DNA of 5,722 bases, from assembly GCA_902795255.1 (NCBI GenBank), contig CADBKS010000187.1:1-5722 (forward strand), given 5' to 3'. The notes below the pieces were generated by a model, which worked only from the letters and a program-made list of their open reading frames with translations, did not search any database and was not told where the DNA came from. The DNA is from an uncultured Chloroflexota bacterium (GTDB taxonomy: Bacteria; Chloroflexota; Anaerolineae; Anaerolineales; Anaerolineaceae). Below are positions 1 to 5,722 of the stretch, in pieces. A program made the position numbers and the translations under genes. Each line of letters begins with the position of its first letter. The stretch's first letter is position 1.

Positions 1-353
1 ATATCGATATGGGTCCGGATAAACTGGATCCCGTTGGCGGCATACATCCGGACGACCCTGTTCACCCTGTCCCTGATATCTTTCTCACTCAGTTTTTCTT
101 TCCGCTTGCTCCAGCATTCGATCCCCTCAAATAAAGTCCCCGAAAGGTTCCATACCGGATCGCCCGCAGTCAGGCAGGTGTCCAGGTGAACGTGGGACTC
201 AATAAACGGCGGAAGCACCAGTTTGCCTCCCAGATCCATGACTTCTTCTCCGGGATATTCATCCAGTCTCCCGATTTCCCGGATCACGCCGTCTTCCGAC
301 CGGAAATCCTGTACTGTTTCTGAATTCTCGATCCTTGCATTTTTGAATAGCAT
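1..353 (-). CDS. codA: Cytosine deaminase-like amidohydrolase, N-terminal part (cut by left window edge)
   Basis: Translating the minus strand from the ATG at 353 gives 117 residues that run off the window open. The protein starts with the small beta-rich segment usual in amidohydrolases (1-46), then LVLPPFIESHVHLDT (46-59), whose HxH pair (His54, His56) is the first metal-binding motif of the superfamily. The following LTAGDPVWNLSGTLFEGIE stretch (61-79) and ANGIQFIRTHID (106-117) closely resemble E. coli CodA from memory. CodA deaminates cytosine to uracil and ammonia in the cytoplasm for pyrimidine salvage. The later metal ligands (a His and an Asp in the second half) lie outside the window, so activity cannot be judged. 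An AGGGAG at 365-370 is 11 bases before the chosen ATG. An in-frame ATG at 374 would add seven residues but has no ribosome site of its own. Related amidohydrolases acting on other cyclic amidines, such as creatinine or isoguanine deaminases, are the main alternative. Confidence 0.82.
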   Translation of the reverse strand, partial: MLFKNARIENSETVQDFRSEDGVIREIGRLDEYPGEEVMDLGGKLVLPPFIESHVHLDTCLTAGDPVWNLSGTLFEGIECWSKRKEKLSEKDIRDRVNRVVRMYAANGIQFIRTHID

Positions 354-374
354 TGTTTTTCCTGCTCCCTTCAT

Positions 375-410
375 AATAAAACGCCGTTCTGTCTCTGCCG
401 ACCGAACGGC
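375..410 (-). terminator. Terminator- or attenuator-like hairpin before the codA-like gene
   Basis: Read on the minus strand, GCCGTTC (410-404) pairs perfectly with GAACGGC (389-383) around a 14-base loop. It is followed at once by GTTTTATT (382-375). A 7-bp GC-rich stem plus a T-rich run has intrinsic-terminator form, but the T-run is broken and the loop is long. It lies 50 bases past the DUF2804 stop and about 20 bases before the codA-like start. It could therefore end the DUF2804 transcript, act as a partial terminator or attenuator for codA, or be fortuitous. Confidence 0.35.
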
Positions 411-423
411 CGGCTGCAGCCGG
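410..423. repeat. Perfect 14-bp palindrome in the DUF2804-codA gap
   Basis: CCGGCTGCAGCCGG is identical to its reverse complement. It touches the neighbouring hairpin arm at base 410. A further five-base inverted repeat (GACCG at 400-404, CGGTC at 421-425) overlaps both, so the minus-strand RNA has at least two mutually exclusive pairings here. As DNA it could also be a dimeric-repressor operator. No function is established. Confidence 0.4.
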
Positions 424-459
424 TCAGCGCACCCTCCGGGACCGTATGCGGGGCCTGAA

Positions 460-1485
460 TCAGTATCTGTTGTGTACTTTTTCGGCAAAACACATAACGT
501 CCCGGATCGTCACAGGTGTCCCGTCATCCAGGATCGCTGTTCCGCTCATCTTTCCAAAAACCTGGTGCTGATCGGATATCAGTACTTTGAAATCCAGCTT
601 TGCTGCGCGGTCAAGAACAGGCTGAAAATCCATTTCAAAGCGGCCATCGGAAGATGTAAATTTCCATGGATCCATAATATACCCGGTCTCCGGAATATGA
701 AATGTCACATCATCCAGTTTGTGGGCCTTCCCGTCGTAAAACAACACGTTTTCCGTTGCTGCCTGTGTGTTTCCGAAGCCGTATCCGATGTTGAATCCAA
801 AAGAATGTCCGCCGATATCGGCATTCCCGGAGCCCCAGTACCATGTATTGTCATAAGTCCATACACCCCGTCCCCAGTCCAGTGTGCCGAAATCCGATGA
901 AGGGTCAAAAGCATACCGGACACCGTCAAATGCCATATACCCGGAAGCTCGCATACAGTTGATCTTCTGATTGTAGTAGAAATGCGCCTTTTTGTCCCAC
1001 GGCGTTGCAATGACCATGGAATCCATTTCCGGCTGTTCAAGCAGTATGTCGCAGTCAAAGGGTTTTCCTTCAAAGAAGCGCTCAAAATGGCAGGTGATGC
1101 GGCGTTTCCCCTTTTCGGCGGAAAACGTCATTTGCAGCCGCGGATCCGAATAAGTTGTGACGCCGGCAGAAGAATCGGAGGGAAGCTTCAGTTTTCCCAT
1201 AGGAAGCAGGTTCAGGACGGTCTCCGTGTGTTCCCATGGCTTCCCGCCGAAACGAAGCAGTGATACTGACTGCAGGCCGATATATCCGTCATCCGATATG
1301 GTGAAGGCTCCGGCGAATTCTTTGCCCATGACGAGGTAATAGTCCCATTCTTTGATCCGCCATTTGGGGGCTTTGATCCGGCTGCGGTCATATCGCTGAA
1401 CCAATGACCGGCTCCAGCCGGGTTCGGCCAGGTTCCCCGCTTCATCCAGCAGCGGATGCGGCGTTTTTACTTCATGATTCCTCAT
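460..1485 (-). CDS. DUF2804 domain-containing protein of unknown function
   Basis: A complete 341-residue protein that I recognise as DUF2804 (PF10974) along its whole length, and of ordinary size for that family. Family-like blocks are LLDEAGNL with GW near the N-terminus (12-24), YDRSRIKAPKWRIKEWDYY (32-50), ATPW (160-163), FDPSSDFGTLDWGRGVW (193-209), WYWGSG (215-220), FGFNIGYGFGN (229-239) and ATENVLFYDGKAHKLDDV (243-260). The many aromatic and glycine residues and alternating hydrophobic pattern suggest an all-beta fold. The family has been linked to lipocalin-like AttH/CrtC-type proteins, but no reaction is known to me. There is no signal peptide or membrane segment, so it should be cytoplasmic. 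The ATG at 1485 is preceded by GGAAAGGATC about eight bases upstream, which supports this start. The codA-like gene follows on the same strand after 106 bases, so co-transcription is possible but uncertain because of the hairpin in the gap. Confidence 0.88.
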   Translation of the reverse strand: MRNHEVKTPHPLLDEAGNLAEPGWSRSLVQRYDRSRIKAPKWRIKEWDYYLVMGKEFAGAFTISDDGYIGLQSVSLLRFGGKPWEHTETVLNLLPMGKLKLPSDSSAGVTTYSDPRLQMTFSAEKGKRRITCHFERFFEGKPFDCDILLEQPEMDSMVIATPWDKKAHFYYNQKINCMRASGYMAFDGVRYAFDPSSDFGTLDWGRGVWTYDNTWYWGSGNADIGGHSFGFNIGYGFGNTQAATENVLFYDGKAHKLDDVTFHIPETGYIMDPWKFTSSDGRFEMDFQPVLDRAAKLDFKVLISDQHQVFGKMSGTAILDDGTPVTIRDVMCFAEKVHNRY

Positions 1486-1585
1486 ATTCTGATCCTTTCC
1501 TTCTTCGGAAATCTGCCTGCACTGCAGTTCCTGACGGTTTGTCCGCGCCGGATATTGCGGACTGCGGTTATATGGATATAGAAAA

Positions 1586-1591
1586 ATTATA
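1586..1591 (-). promoter_or_regulatory. Possible -10 element for the DUF2804 gene
   Basis: On the minus strand the sequence reads TATAAT inside an AT-rich stretch, about 100 bases before the DUF2804 start. No good -35 is found at the normal distance (CGATGT at 17 bases matches poorly). This is a candidate only. Another TATAAC lies at 1567-1572. Confidence 0.3.
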
Positions 1592-1701
1592 AATCAGATA
1601 ACGCGGAGACATCGGGATGATCGGATCGAAAATCAAAATGCCGGTTCCGAAAAGGCAGAAGATTCCCTGCATCTCTTCCGGAAATTGTGCTGTCGGCGGT
1701 T

Positions 1702-1707
1702 TATAAT
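1702..1707 (+). promoter_or_regulatory. Possible -10 element for the M3 peptidase gene
   Basis: A consensus TATAAT stands 113 bases before the peptidase ATG and would give a leader of roughly 105 bases. The -35 region at 17 bases spacing (CGGAAA) is poor; a TTGTGC at 1685-1690 is too close. The element could need an activator or be chance in an AT-rich patch. Confidence 0.35.
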
Positions 1708-1806
1708 GGAAACAGCAGTTGTGATCATTCCCCGCTTTGTACTTGTACGAAAAATGCAGCCGTTTCCGTGAACTGCCGGAAGCACAGGCGGGAAAAGAAT
1801 TTTATC

Positions 1807-1816
1807 AGGTGAAGGT
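1807..1816 (+). promoter_or_regulatory. Ribosome binding site that sets the M3 peptidase start
   Basis: AGGTGAAGGT ends just before GAAA and the ATG at 1821. AGGTGA leaves eight bases to the start, a normal spacing. The reading frame is open back to a TTG at 1737, but nothing resembling a Shine-Dalgarno site precedes that TTG, so the ATG at 1821 is preferred. Confidence 0.7.
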
Positions 1817-1820
1817 GAAA

Positions 1821-3536
1821 ATGCAAAACGCTGACAGCAGTATGACGATGGTCGACTTCCGGGAAATGCCTTACTCCCGGCCGGATATGGAAAAAATGAA
1901 ACAGTGCTATGAAACTGTGATCCGAAATGTGGAAGGAGCAGTTTCCTGTGACGAAGTGAAAGCCGCTTTCTTTTCCCTGCAGGAAGAGGAGAATAAGGTG
2001 GATACAATGATCAGTCTGTGTTCGGTACGGAATACGATCGATACCACCGACGCCTATTATGAAGCCGAGATCAAATGGCTGCGGGAACAGTCTGCAGCGC
2101 TGATCCCGCTGCGGAAAAAGTACCGTCAGGCGATTGCCGATTCCCCGTTCCGGGCTGATATTGAACGGGAATTCGGAGCACAGCTGCTGCGGATGGTCGA
2201 TGCTTCGCTGAAGACCTCCGATGAAAAGATCATTGCCGATACCATCCGTGAAAGCGAGCTTTGCCAGCAGTACCAGAAAGACAGTGCCGTGGCTTCCACT
2301 GAATTCCGCGGCGAAAAGTGCAATTTCTACGGCCTTCTGAAGCATATGGAAAGTACGGACCGTGAGGAACGCCGGGAAGCTTTCCACGCCTGGGCAGCGC
2401 TCTACGAGCAGATCAGCCCGAAGCTGGATGCGCAGTATGATGAGCTGGTCCATCTGCGCCACGGGATGGCGCAGAAGCTCGGTTTCAAGAGCTACACGGA
2501 CCTGGCTTACCTGCAGCGCAGGCGGTTTGATTATACGCAGGAAGAAGCAGCAAAATTCCGCGCAAAGATCAAAGAGATCATCACTCCGGCCGTTGCGGAG
2601 ATCCGGGAAAAACAGCGGCAGCTGCTGGGTGTTGATAAACTTCACTACTACGATGAAGCGCTCATTTTCCCCGAAGGAAATGCGGATCCGATCGGCACCA
2701 TGGAGGAACTGGTCGCAAAGGCACAGCAGATGTACCGCGAAATGAGCCCGGAGACCGGGGAATTCTTTGACTTTATGGTTCAGTATCATCTGTTTGACCT
2801 GCAGACACGTCCCGGAAAGCGGATGGGCGGTTACATGACGCGTTTCCCCGGGTATAAAGCGCCGTTTATTTTCAGCAACTTCAATGGCACCAGTGCCGAT
2901 GTGGACGTACTCACGCATGAGGCCGGCCACGCGTTTCAGGGGTATCTCGCGATGCGCTCAATCCCGGTATCCATGCTTTCCGGTTCGACATCGGAGATCA
3001 ATGAGATCCACTCCATGACGATGGAGCATTTCGCTTATCCGTGGATGGAGAGCTTCTTCGGGGAGAACTGTGAAAAATACCTCACCGCCCACCTGATCGG
3101 GGCGATTTCCGTGATCCCGTATATGGCCTGCGTGGATGAATTCCAGCACCGTGTCTATGAAAACCCGGATATGACGGCCATGGAACGCCGTCAGGTCTGG
3201 CGGGAGATCGAAAAGGCTTATATGCCGTGGCGTGATTATGACGGAGAACCTTTCCTGGAAGGCGGCGGATTCTGGATGCAGAAGCAGCACATCTTCCTCT
3301 ACCCCTTCTATTACATCGATTACGCACTGGCACAGGTCTGTGCATTCCAGTATTACGGCAGGATGAAGGAAGACCGCCCCAAAGCCTGGCAGGATTATCT
3401 GCGCCTTTGCCGCGCAGGCGGAACGAAGGGCTATTTCGAACTTCTGGAGATCGGGAACCTGCTCAATCCGTTCAAAGACGGCACGATGGAAATAAGCCTG
3501 AACCACGTGATCGAAGAGATCCGTCAGCGCTACTGA
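1821..3536 (+). CDS. M3-family oligoendopeptidase (zinc metallopeptidase, non-PepF type)
   Basis: A complete 571-residue protein, about the usual length for this group. It should cut short peptides inside the cytoplasm, feeding amino acids from imported or degraded peptides. The N-terminal two thirds is mainly helical, with a family-like opening FREMPYSRPDMEKMK (13-27). The zinc site is HEAGH (366-370): His366 and His370 bind zinc and Glu367 is the general base. Glu395 in NEIHSM is the third ligand, spaced 29 residues from His366 as in thimet oligopeptidase. The C-terminal block with His490 and PFYYIDYALAQVCAFQYY (495-512) holds tyrosines (probably Tyr498 and Tyr501) that in M3 enzymes stabilise the transition state. 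IHSM and YYIDYALAQ are typical of the clostridial and bacillar 'M3, not PepF' oligoendopeptidases (TIGR02289 as I recall). There is no signal peptide. All catalytic residues are present, so it looks active. It is monocistronic, flanked by a divergent gene upstream and a terminator 24 bases after its stop. Confidence 0.93.
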   Translation: MQNADSSMTMVDFREMPYSRPDMEKMKQCYETVIRNVEGAVSCDEVKAAFFSLQEEENKVDTMISLCSVRNTIDTTDAYYEAEIKWLREQSAALIPLRKKYRQAIADSPFRADIEREFGAQLLRMVDASLKTSDEKIIADTIRESELCQQYQKDSAVASTEFRGEKCNFYGLLKHMESTDREERREAFHAWAALYEQISPKLDAQYDELVHLRHGMAQKLGFKSYTDLAYLQRRRFDYTQEEAAKFRAKIKEIITPAVAEIREKQRQLLGVDKLHYYDEALIFPEGNADPIGTMEELVAKAQQMYREMSPETGEFFDFMVQYHLFDLQTRPGKRMGGYMTRFPGYKAPFIFSNFNGTSADVDVLTHEAGHAFQGYLAMRSIPVSMLSGSTSEINEIHSMTMEHFAYPWMESFFGENCEKYLTAHLIGAISVIPYMACVDEFQHRVYENPDMTAMERRQVWREIEKAYMPWRDYDGEPFLEGGGFWMQKQHIFLYPFYYIDYALAQVCAFQYYGRMKEDRPKAWQDYLRLCRAGGTKGYFELLEIGNLLNPFKDGTMEISLNHVIEEIRQRY

Positions 3537-3560
3537 TCAGCAGGATCATTTTCAAATCAG

Positions 3561-3598
3561 AAAAGAACGGGCGGGACAATTGTCCCGCCCGTTCTTTT
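3561..3598. terminator. Perfect 38-bp palindrome, bidirectional intrinsic terminator
   Basis: Two 19-base arms are exact inverted copies meeting at AATT. The RNA stem is GC-rich in the middle (ACGGGCGGGAC) and AT-rich at the base, so it ends in a TTCTTTTCT run when read on either strand. It sits 24 bases after the peptidase stop and between convergent genes, so it serves the peptidase and can back up rfbB termination from the other side. Confidence 0.93.
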
Positions 3599-3687
3599 CT
3601 GTCTATATGCACCACTAAACGCCGGATTTATTGCCTTTGGTTAGTCAGTTTGTGATGATCGCATAATAATACACGAAATTTAGAGTG

Positions 3688-3714
3688 AAAAACCGGCGGG
3701 CCCGTCCCTGCCGG
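3688..3714 (-). terminator. Intrinsic terminator after rfbB
   Basis: On the minus strand CCGGCAGG (3714-3707) pairs with CCCGCCGG (3700-3693), seven of eight bases matching with one A-C mismatch, around a six-base loop. It is followed by TTTTTC (3692-3687). It lies 30 bases past the rfbB stop, as expected for the end of the rfb transcript. The stretch 3599-3687 between the two terminators holds nothing I recognise. Confidence 0.75.
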
Positions 3715-3744
3715 AGCATCAGTCAGGAAATTAAAAGCCTTTTT

Positions 3745-4770
3745 TCAAACCGCCTGACCGTACATCTGCTCGCAGTAGGTCACATATGCCCCGCTGGTCA
3801 CTTCTTCCATCCACTCGGAATGGTCCAGGTACCAGCGGATCGTTCTGCGGATGCCGTCAGCGAACATGGTTTCCGGTTCCCAGCCCAATTCGGATCGGAT
3901 CTTGGACGGGTCGATCGCGTAACGGCGGTCATGCCCTTTTCGGTCTGCGACAAATGTGATCAGCGATTCCGGCTTTCCCAGTTCAGCCAGGATGATCTTC
4001 ACGATCTCAATGTTGGCTTTTTCATTGTGTCCGCCGATATTGTAGACCTCACCGGCCTTCCCGTCCCGGATGATCAAGTCGATGGCTTTGCAGTGGTCTT
4101 CAACATACAGCCAGTCCCGGACATTGATGCCCTGTCCGTACATGGGAAGAGGTTTATCGTGCAGGGCATTATTGATCATCAGCGGGATCAGCTTTTCGGG
4201 AAACTGCCAGGGACCGTAATTATTGGAACAGCGGGAGATGGTCACCGGCAGACCGTATGTCCGGAAATAAGCCATCGCCAGCAGGTCGGCACTTGCTTTG
4301 GAAGCGGAATAAGGGGAAGATGTGTGGATCGGCGTATCTTCCCGGAAGAAAAGATCGGGACGGTCCAGCGGAAGATCCCCGTAAACTTCGTCGGTTCCGA
4401 CCTGATGAAAACGCTCCACGCCGTACTGCCGGCAGGCATCCATCACTACGGAAGTTCCGATGATATTTGTCTGAAGAAAGATTTCCGGTCCGGTAATGCT
4501 GCGGTCCACATGAGATTCCGCGGCAAAATTGACCACGATATCGGGCTTCTCTGCTTCAAAAAGCGCATTGACCGTTTGGCGGTCTCTGATATCGCCTTTG
4601 ACAAATCGGAAGTTGGGGCTCTTTTGAGCATCATTGAGTGTGTGGATATTGGCTGCGTAGGTCAGCGCATCCAGACAGACGATACGATCTTCCGGATGGT
4701 TTTTCTGCTGATAATAAATGAAATTTGAGCCGATGAATCCGGCCCCGCCCGTAATAAGGACTGTTTTCAT
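3745..4770 (-). CDS. rfbB: dTDP-glucose 4,6-dehydratase
   Basis: A complete 341-residue short-chain dehydrogenase (extended SDR) of normal size for RfbB/RmlB. It converts dTDP-D-glucose to dTDP-4-dehydro-6-deoxy-D-glucose with bound NAD, in the cytoplasm, as the second step towards dTDP-L-rhamnose and related deoxysugars. Visible motifs are the Rossmann NAD loop TGGAGFIGS (7-15), NFAAESHVDRSI (81-92), the catalytic TDE triad in GTDEVYGDL (Thr126, Asp127, Glu128) that defines the dehydratase, YSASK with Tyr154 and Lys158, and SNNYGPWQFPEKLIP (182-196) for the nucleotide sugar. GQGINVRDWLYVEDHC further on is also typical. The start ATG has GGGAG 12 bases upstream (4783-4787), placed in the 19-base gap after the rfbA stop, so the two are an operon. 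No residue expected for catalysis is missing. Orientation is towards a terminator at 3688-3714, making this the last gene of the transcript. Confidence 0.97.
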   Translation of the reverse strand: MKTVLITGGAGFIGSNFIYYQQKNHPEDRIVCLDALTYAANIHTLNDAQKSPNFRFVKGDIRDRQTVNALFEAEKPDIVVNFAAESHVDRSITGPEIFLQTNIIGTSVVMDACRQYGVERFHQVGTDEVYGDLPLDRPDLFFREDTPIHTSSPYSASKASADLLAMAYFRTYGLPVTISRCSNNYGPWQFPEKLIPLMINNALHDKPLPMYGQGINVRDWLYVEDHCKAIDLIIRDGKAGEVYNIGGHNEKANIEIVKIILAELGKPESLITFVADRKGHDRRYAIDPSKIRSELGWEPETMFADGIRRTIRWYLDHSEWMEEVTSGAYVTYCEQMYGQAV

Positions 4771-4789
4771 TATGGTTTATTTCTCCCGT

Positions 4790-5677
4790 TCAGGATGAGA
4801 AGATCTTGTCATCCGCGACATTATACAGATGCTGACCGTATGGGCTTCTGCCATAGCGTTCGGCCGCCTGGATCAGCTGTTCTTTGGTCAGCCAGCCCAT
4901 GCGGTAGGCAATTTCCTCCGGAGCACTGATCTTGACGCACTGCCGCTTTTCGATCATCTGCACAAATGAGCCCGCATCCATCATGGAGTCAAAAGTACCC
5001 GCGTCCATCCATGCATATCCGCGCCCGAGCAGCACCGCTTTCAGTCTGCCTTCTTCCCGGTAGATCTCGTTCAGGGAAGTGATCTCCAGTTCTCCCCGTT
5101 CCGATTTCCGGATCGTTTTTGCGAGACTGCTGACACCGCGGGGATAAAAGTAAAGCCCTGTAACACAGTAATTGCTTTTGGGATGCTCGGGTTTTTCCTC
5201 GATGGAAAGCACATTTCCGTCGCTGTCCAGTTCCATGATGCCGAAGCGTTCCGGATCAGGAACTGTGTAGCCGAATACGGTCGCATGTCCCTCTTCCGCG
5301 TTCTCGACAGCCGAACGGAGGATCCGGCCGAAACCGCTGCCGTAGAAAATATTATCGCCGAGGATCAGCGCGCAGCAGTCATCACCGATGAAATCTTCCC
5401 CGATGATCAGCGCCTGTGCAAGCCCCTCCGGTCTCTGCTGGACTTTATAGCTGAAATTGACGCCGAATTGGCTCCCGTCTCCGAGCAGGGCTTCAAAATT
5501 TGTCAGGTCGGCCGGTGTGGAAATGATCAGGATATCACGGATTCCGGCAAGCATCAGGGTGGACAGCGGATAGTAGATCATCGGCTTGTCATAAACCGGC
5601 AGCAGCTGCTTGCTCGTGATCATCGTCAGCGGGTACAGACGCGTACCGGCTCCTCCCGCAAGTATGATTCCCTTCAT
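4790..5677 (-). CDS. rfbA: Glucose-1-phosphate thymidylyltransferase
   Basis: A complete 295-residue RfbA/RmlA nucleotidyltransferase of normal length. It joins dTTP and alpha-D-glucose 1-phosphate to give dTDP-glucose and pyrophosphate, the committed first step of dTDP-deoxysugar synthesis, and in known members is feedback-inhibited by dTDP-rhamnose. The N-terminal signature LAGGAGTRLYPLT (6-18) binds the nucleotide phosphates. SKQLLPVYDKPMIYYPLS (22-39) follows with the catalytic-region lysine. QQRPEGLAQA (80-89) contacts the base, LGDNIFYG (106-113) carries metal ligand Asp108, and IEEKPEHPKSNY (159-170) and GELEITSLN (195-203) bind the sugar. WMDAGT (223-228) holds the second metal ligand Asp225. 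Family members usually have a Thr where Ala226 stands. AGGGGA lies about five bases before the ATG. The upstream 45 bases contain the end of at least one open frame, one of which stops in an ATGA overlap with this start, so rfbA may not be the first gene of the operon. Confidence 0.97.
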   Translation of the reverse strand: MKGIILAGGAGTRLYPLTMITSKQLLPVYDKPMIYYPLSTLMLAGIRDILIISTPADLTNFEALLGDGSQFGVNFSYKVQQRPEGLAQALIIGEDFIGDDCCALILGDNIFYGSGFGRILRSAVENAEEGHATVFGYTVPDPERFGIMELDSDGNVLSIEEKPEHPKSNYCVTGLYFYPRGVSSLAKTIRKSERGELEITSLNEIYREEGRLKAVLLGRGYAWMDAGTFDSMMDAGSFVQMIEKRQCVKISAPEEIAYRMGWLTKEQLIQAAERYGRSPYGQHLYNVADDKIFSS

Positions 5678-5722
5678 TGACTTCCCCTTATATTTTCATG
5701 GCCGCCGGACCATTCCGCCGTT

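Larger units (their letters stand above)
1486..1820. other. Divergent intergenic region between DUF2804 and the M3 peptidase
   Basis: These 335 bases separate two outward-reading genes and should carry both promoters and both leaders. I can see a TATAAT on each strand (1702-1707 plus; 1586-1591 minus). I can also see a six-base inverted repeat GTCCGC/GCGGAC (1541-1546, 1557-1562) with a ten-base spacer in the DUF2804 leader, and a 29-codon ORF (1617-1706, plus) behind a GGAG. I recognise no riboswitch, tRNA or known small RNA. Confidence 0.6.

Noticed and set aside
223..900. 225-codon plus-strand open frame across the codA-DUF2804 junction
   Set aside because: It is antisense to two recognised genes and spans their intergenic gap. 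The translation resembles no family known to me.
1737..1820. N-terminal extension of the M3 peptidase from a TTG
   Set aside because: The frame is open, but no Shine-Dalgarno site precedes the TTG, while the ATG at 1821 has a good one and the family's N-terminus begins shortly after it.
1725..2930. 401-codon open frame on the minus strand opposite the M3 peptidase
   Set aside because: It is antisense to a clear peptidase gene with all catalytic motifs, its protein is low in recognisable motifs, and it begins inside the coding sequence without a plausible ribosome site. The length follows from codon bias of the sense gene.
3734..3745. Short AAAAG/CTTTT inverted repeat at the rfbB stop as a terminator
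   Set aside because: The arms are AT-only at the base with a loop too small to form. The GC-rich hairpin at 3688-3714 is a far better terminator.
3685..4728. 347-codon open frame on the plus strand opposite rfbB
   Set aside because: It mirrors rfbB almost end to end, contains no domain I recognise and runs through the rfbB terminator. It is a shadow of the sense codons.

Overview
The window reads as bacterial chromosome from a Gram-positive (Firmicutes-type) organism with a moderately GC-rich genome. The lineage is inferred from purine-rich Shine-Dalgarno sites, compact intrinsic terminators with T-tracts, an M3 oligoendopeptidase of the non-PepF kind, and a DUF2804 protein. A gut Clostridia or Erysipelotrichia member would fit, but nothing here fixes the genus.

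Layout. Left block, minus strand: the first 117 codons of a cytosine deaminase-like amidohydrolase (codA type, cut by the left edge). It is preceded on the same strand by a complete DUF2804 gene. The 106-base gap between them holds overlapping inverted repeats, one followed by a T-rich run just before the codA start. Centre: a 335-base divergent intergenic region, then a complete plus-strand M3-family zinc oligoendopeptidase. This gene ends at a perfect 38-base palindrome that should terminate transcription in both directions. Right block, minus strand: rfbA (glucose-1-phosphate thymidylyltransferase) followed 19 bases later by rfbB (dTDP-glucose 4,6-dehydratase). A second, minus-oriented terminator lies just after rfbB.

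How the genes work together. RfbA and RfbB catalyse consecutive steps, glucose-1-phosphate to dTDP-glucose to dTDP-4-keto-6-deoxyglucose. This is the common entry to dTDP-L-rhamnose and other deoxysugars for cell-surface glycans. rfbC and rfbD are not in the window and would have to lie upstream (beyond the right edge) or elsewhere. The peptidase is a stand-alone cytoplasmic housekeeping gene for peptide turnover. The codA-like gene belongs to pyrimidine-base salvage; any functional tie to the DUF2804 protein is unknown and suggested only by adjacency.

I see no mobile element, CRISPR array, tRNA or rRNA, and no convincing new system. The points most worth a second look are the structured DUF2804-codA gap, the DUF2804-codA pairing itself, and the divergent intergenic region with a possible 29-codon ORF.
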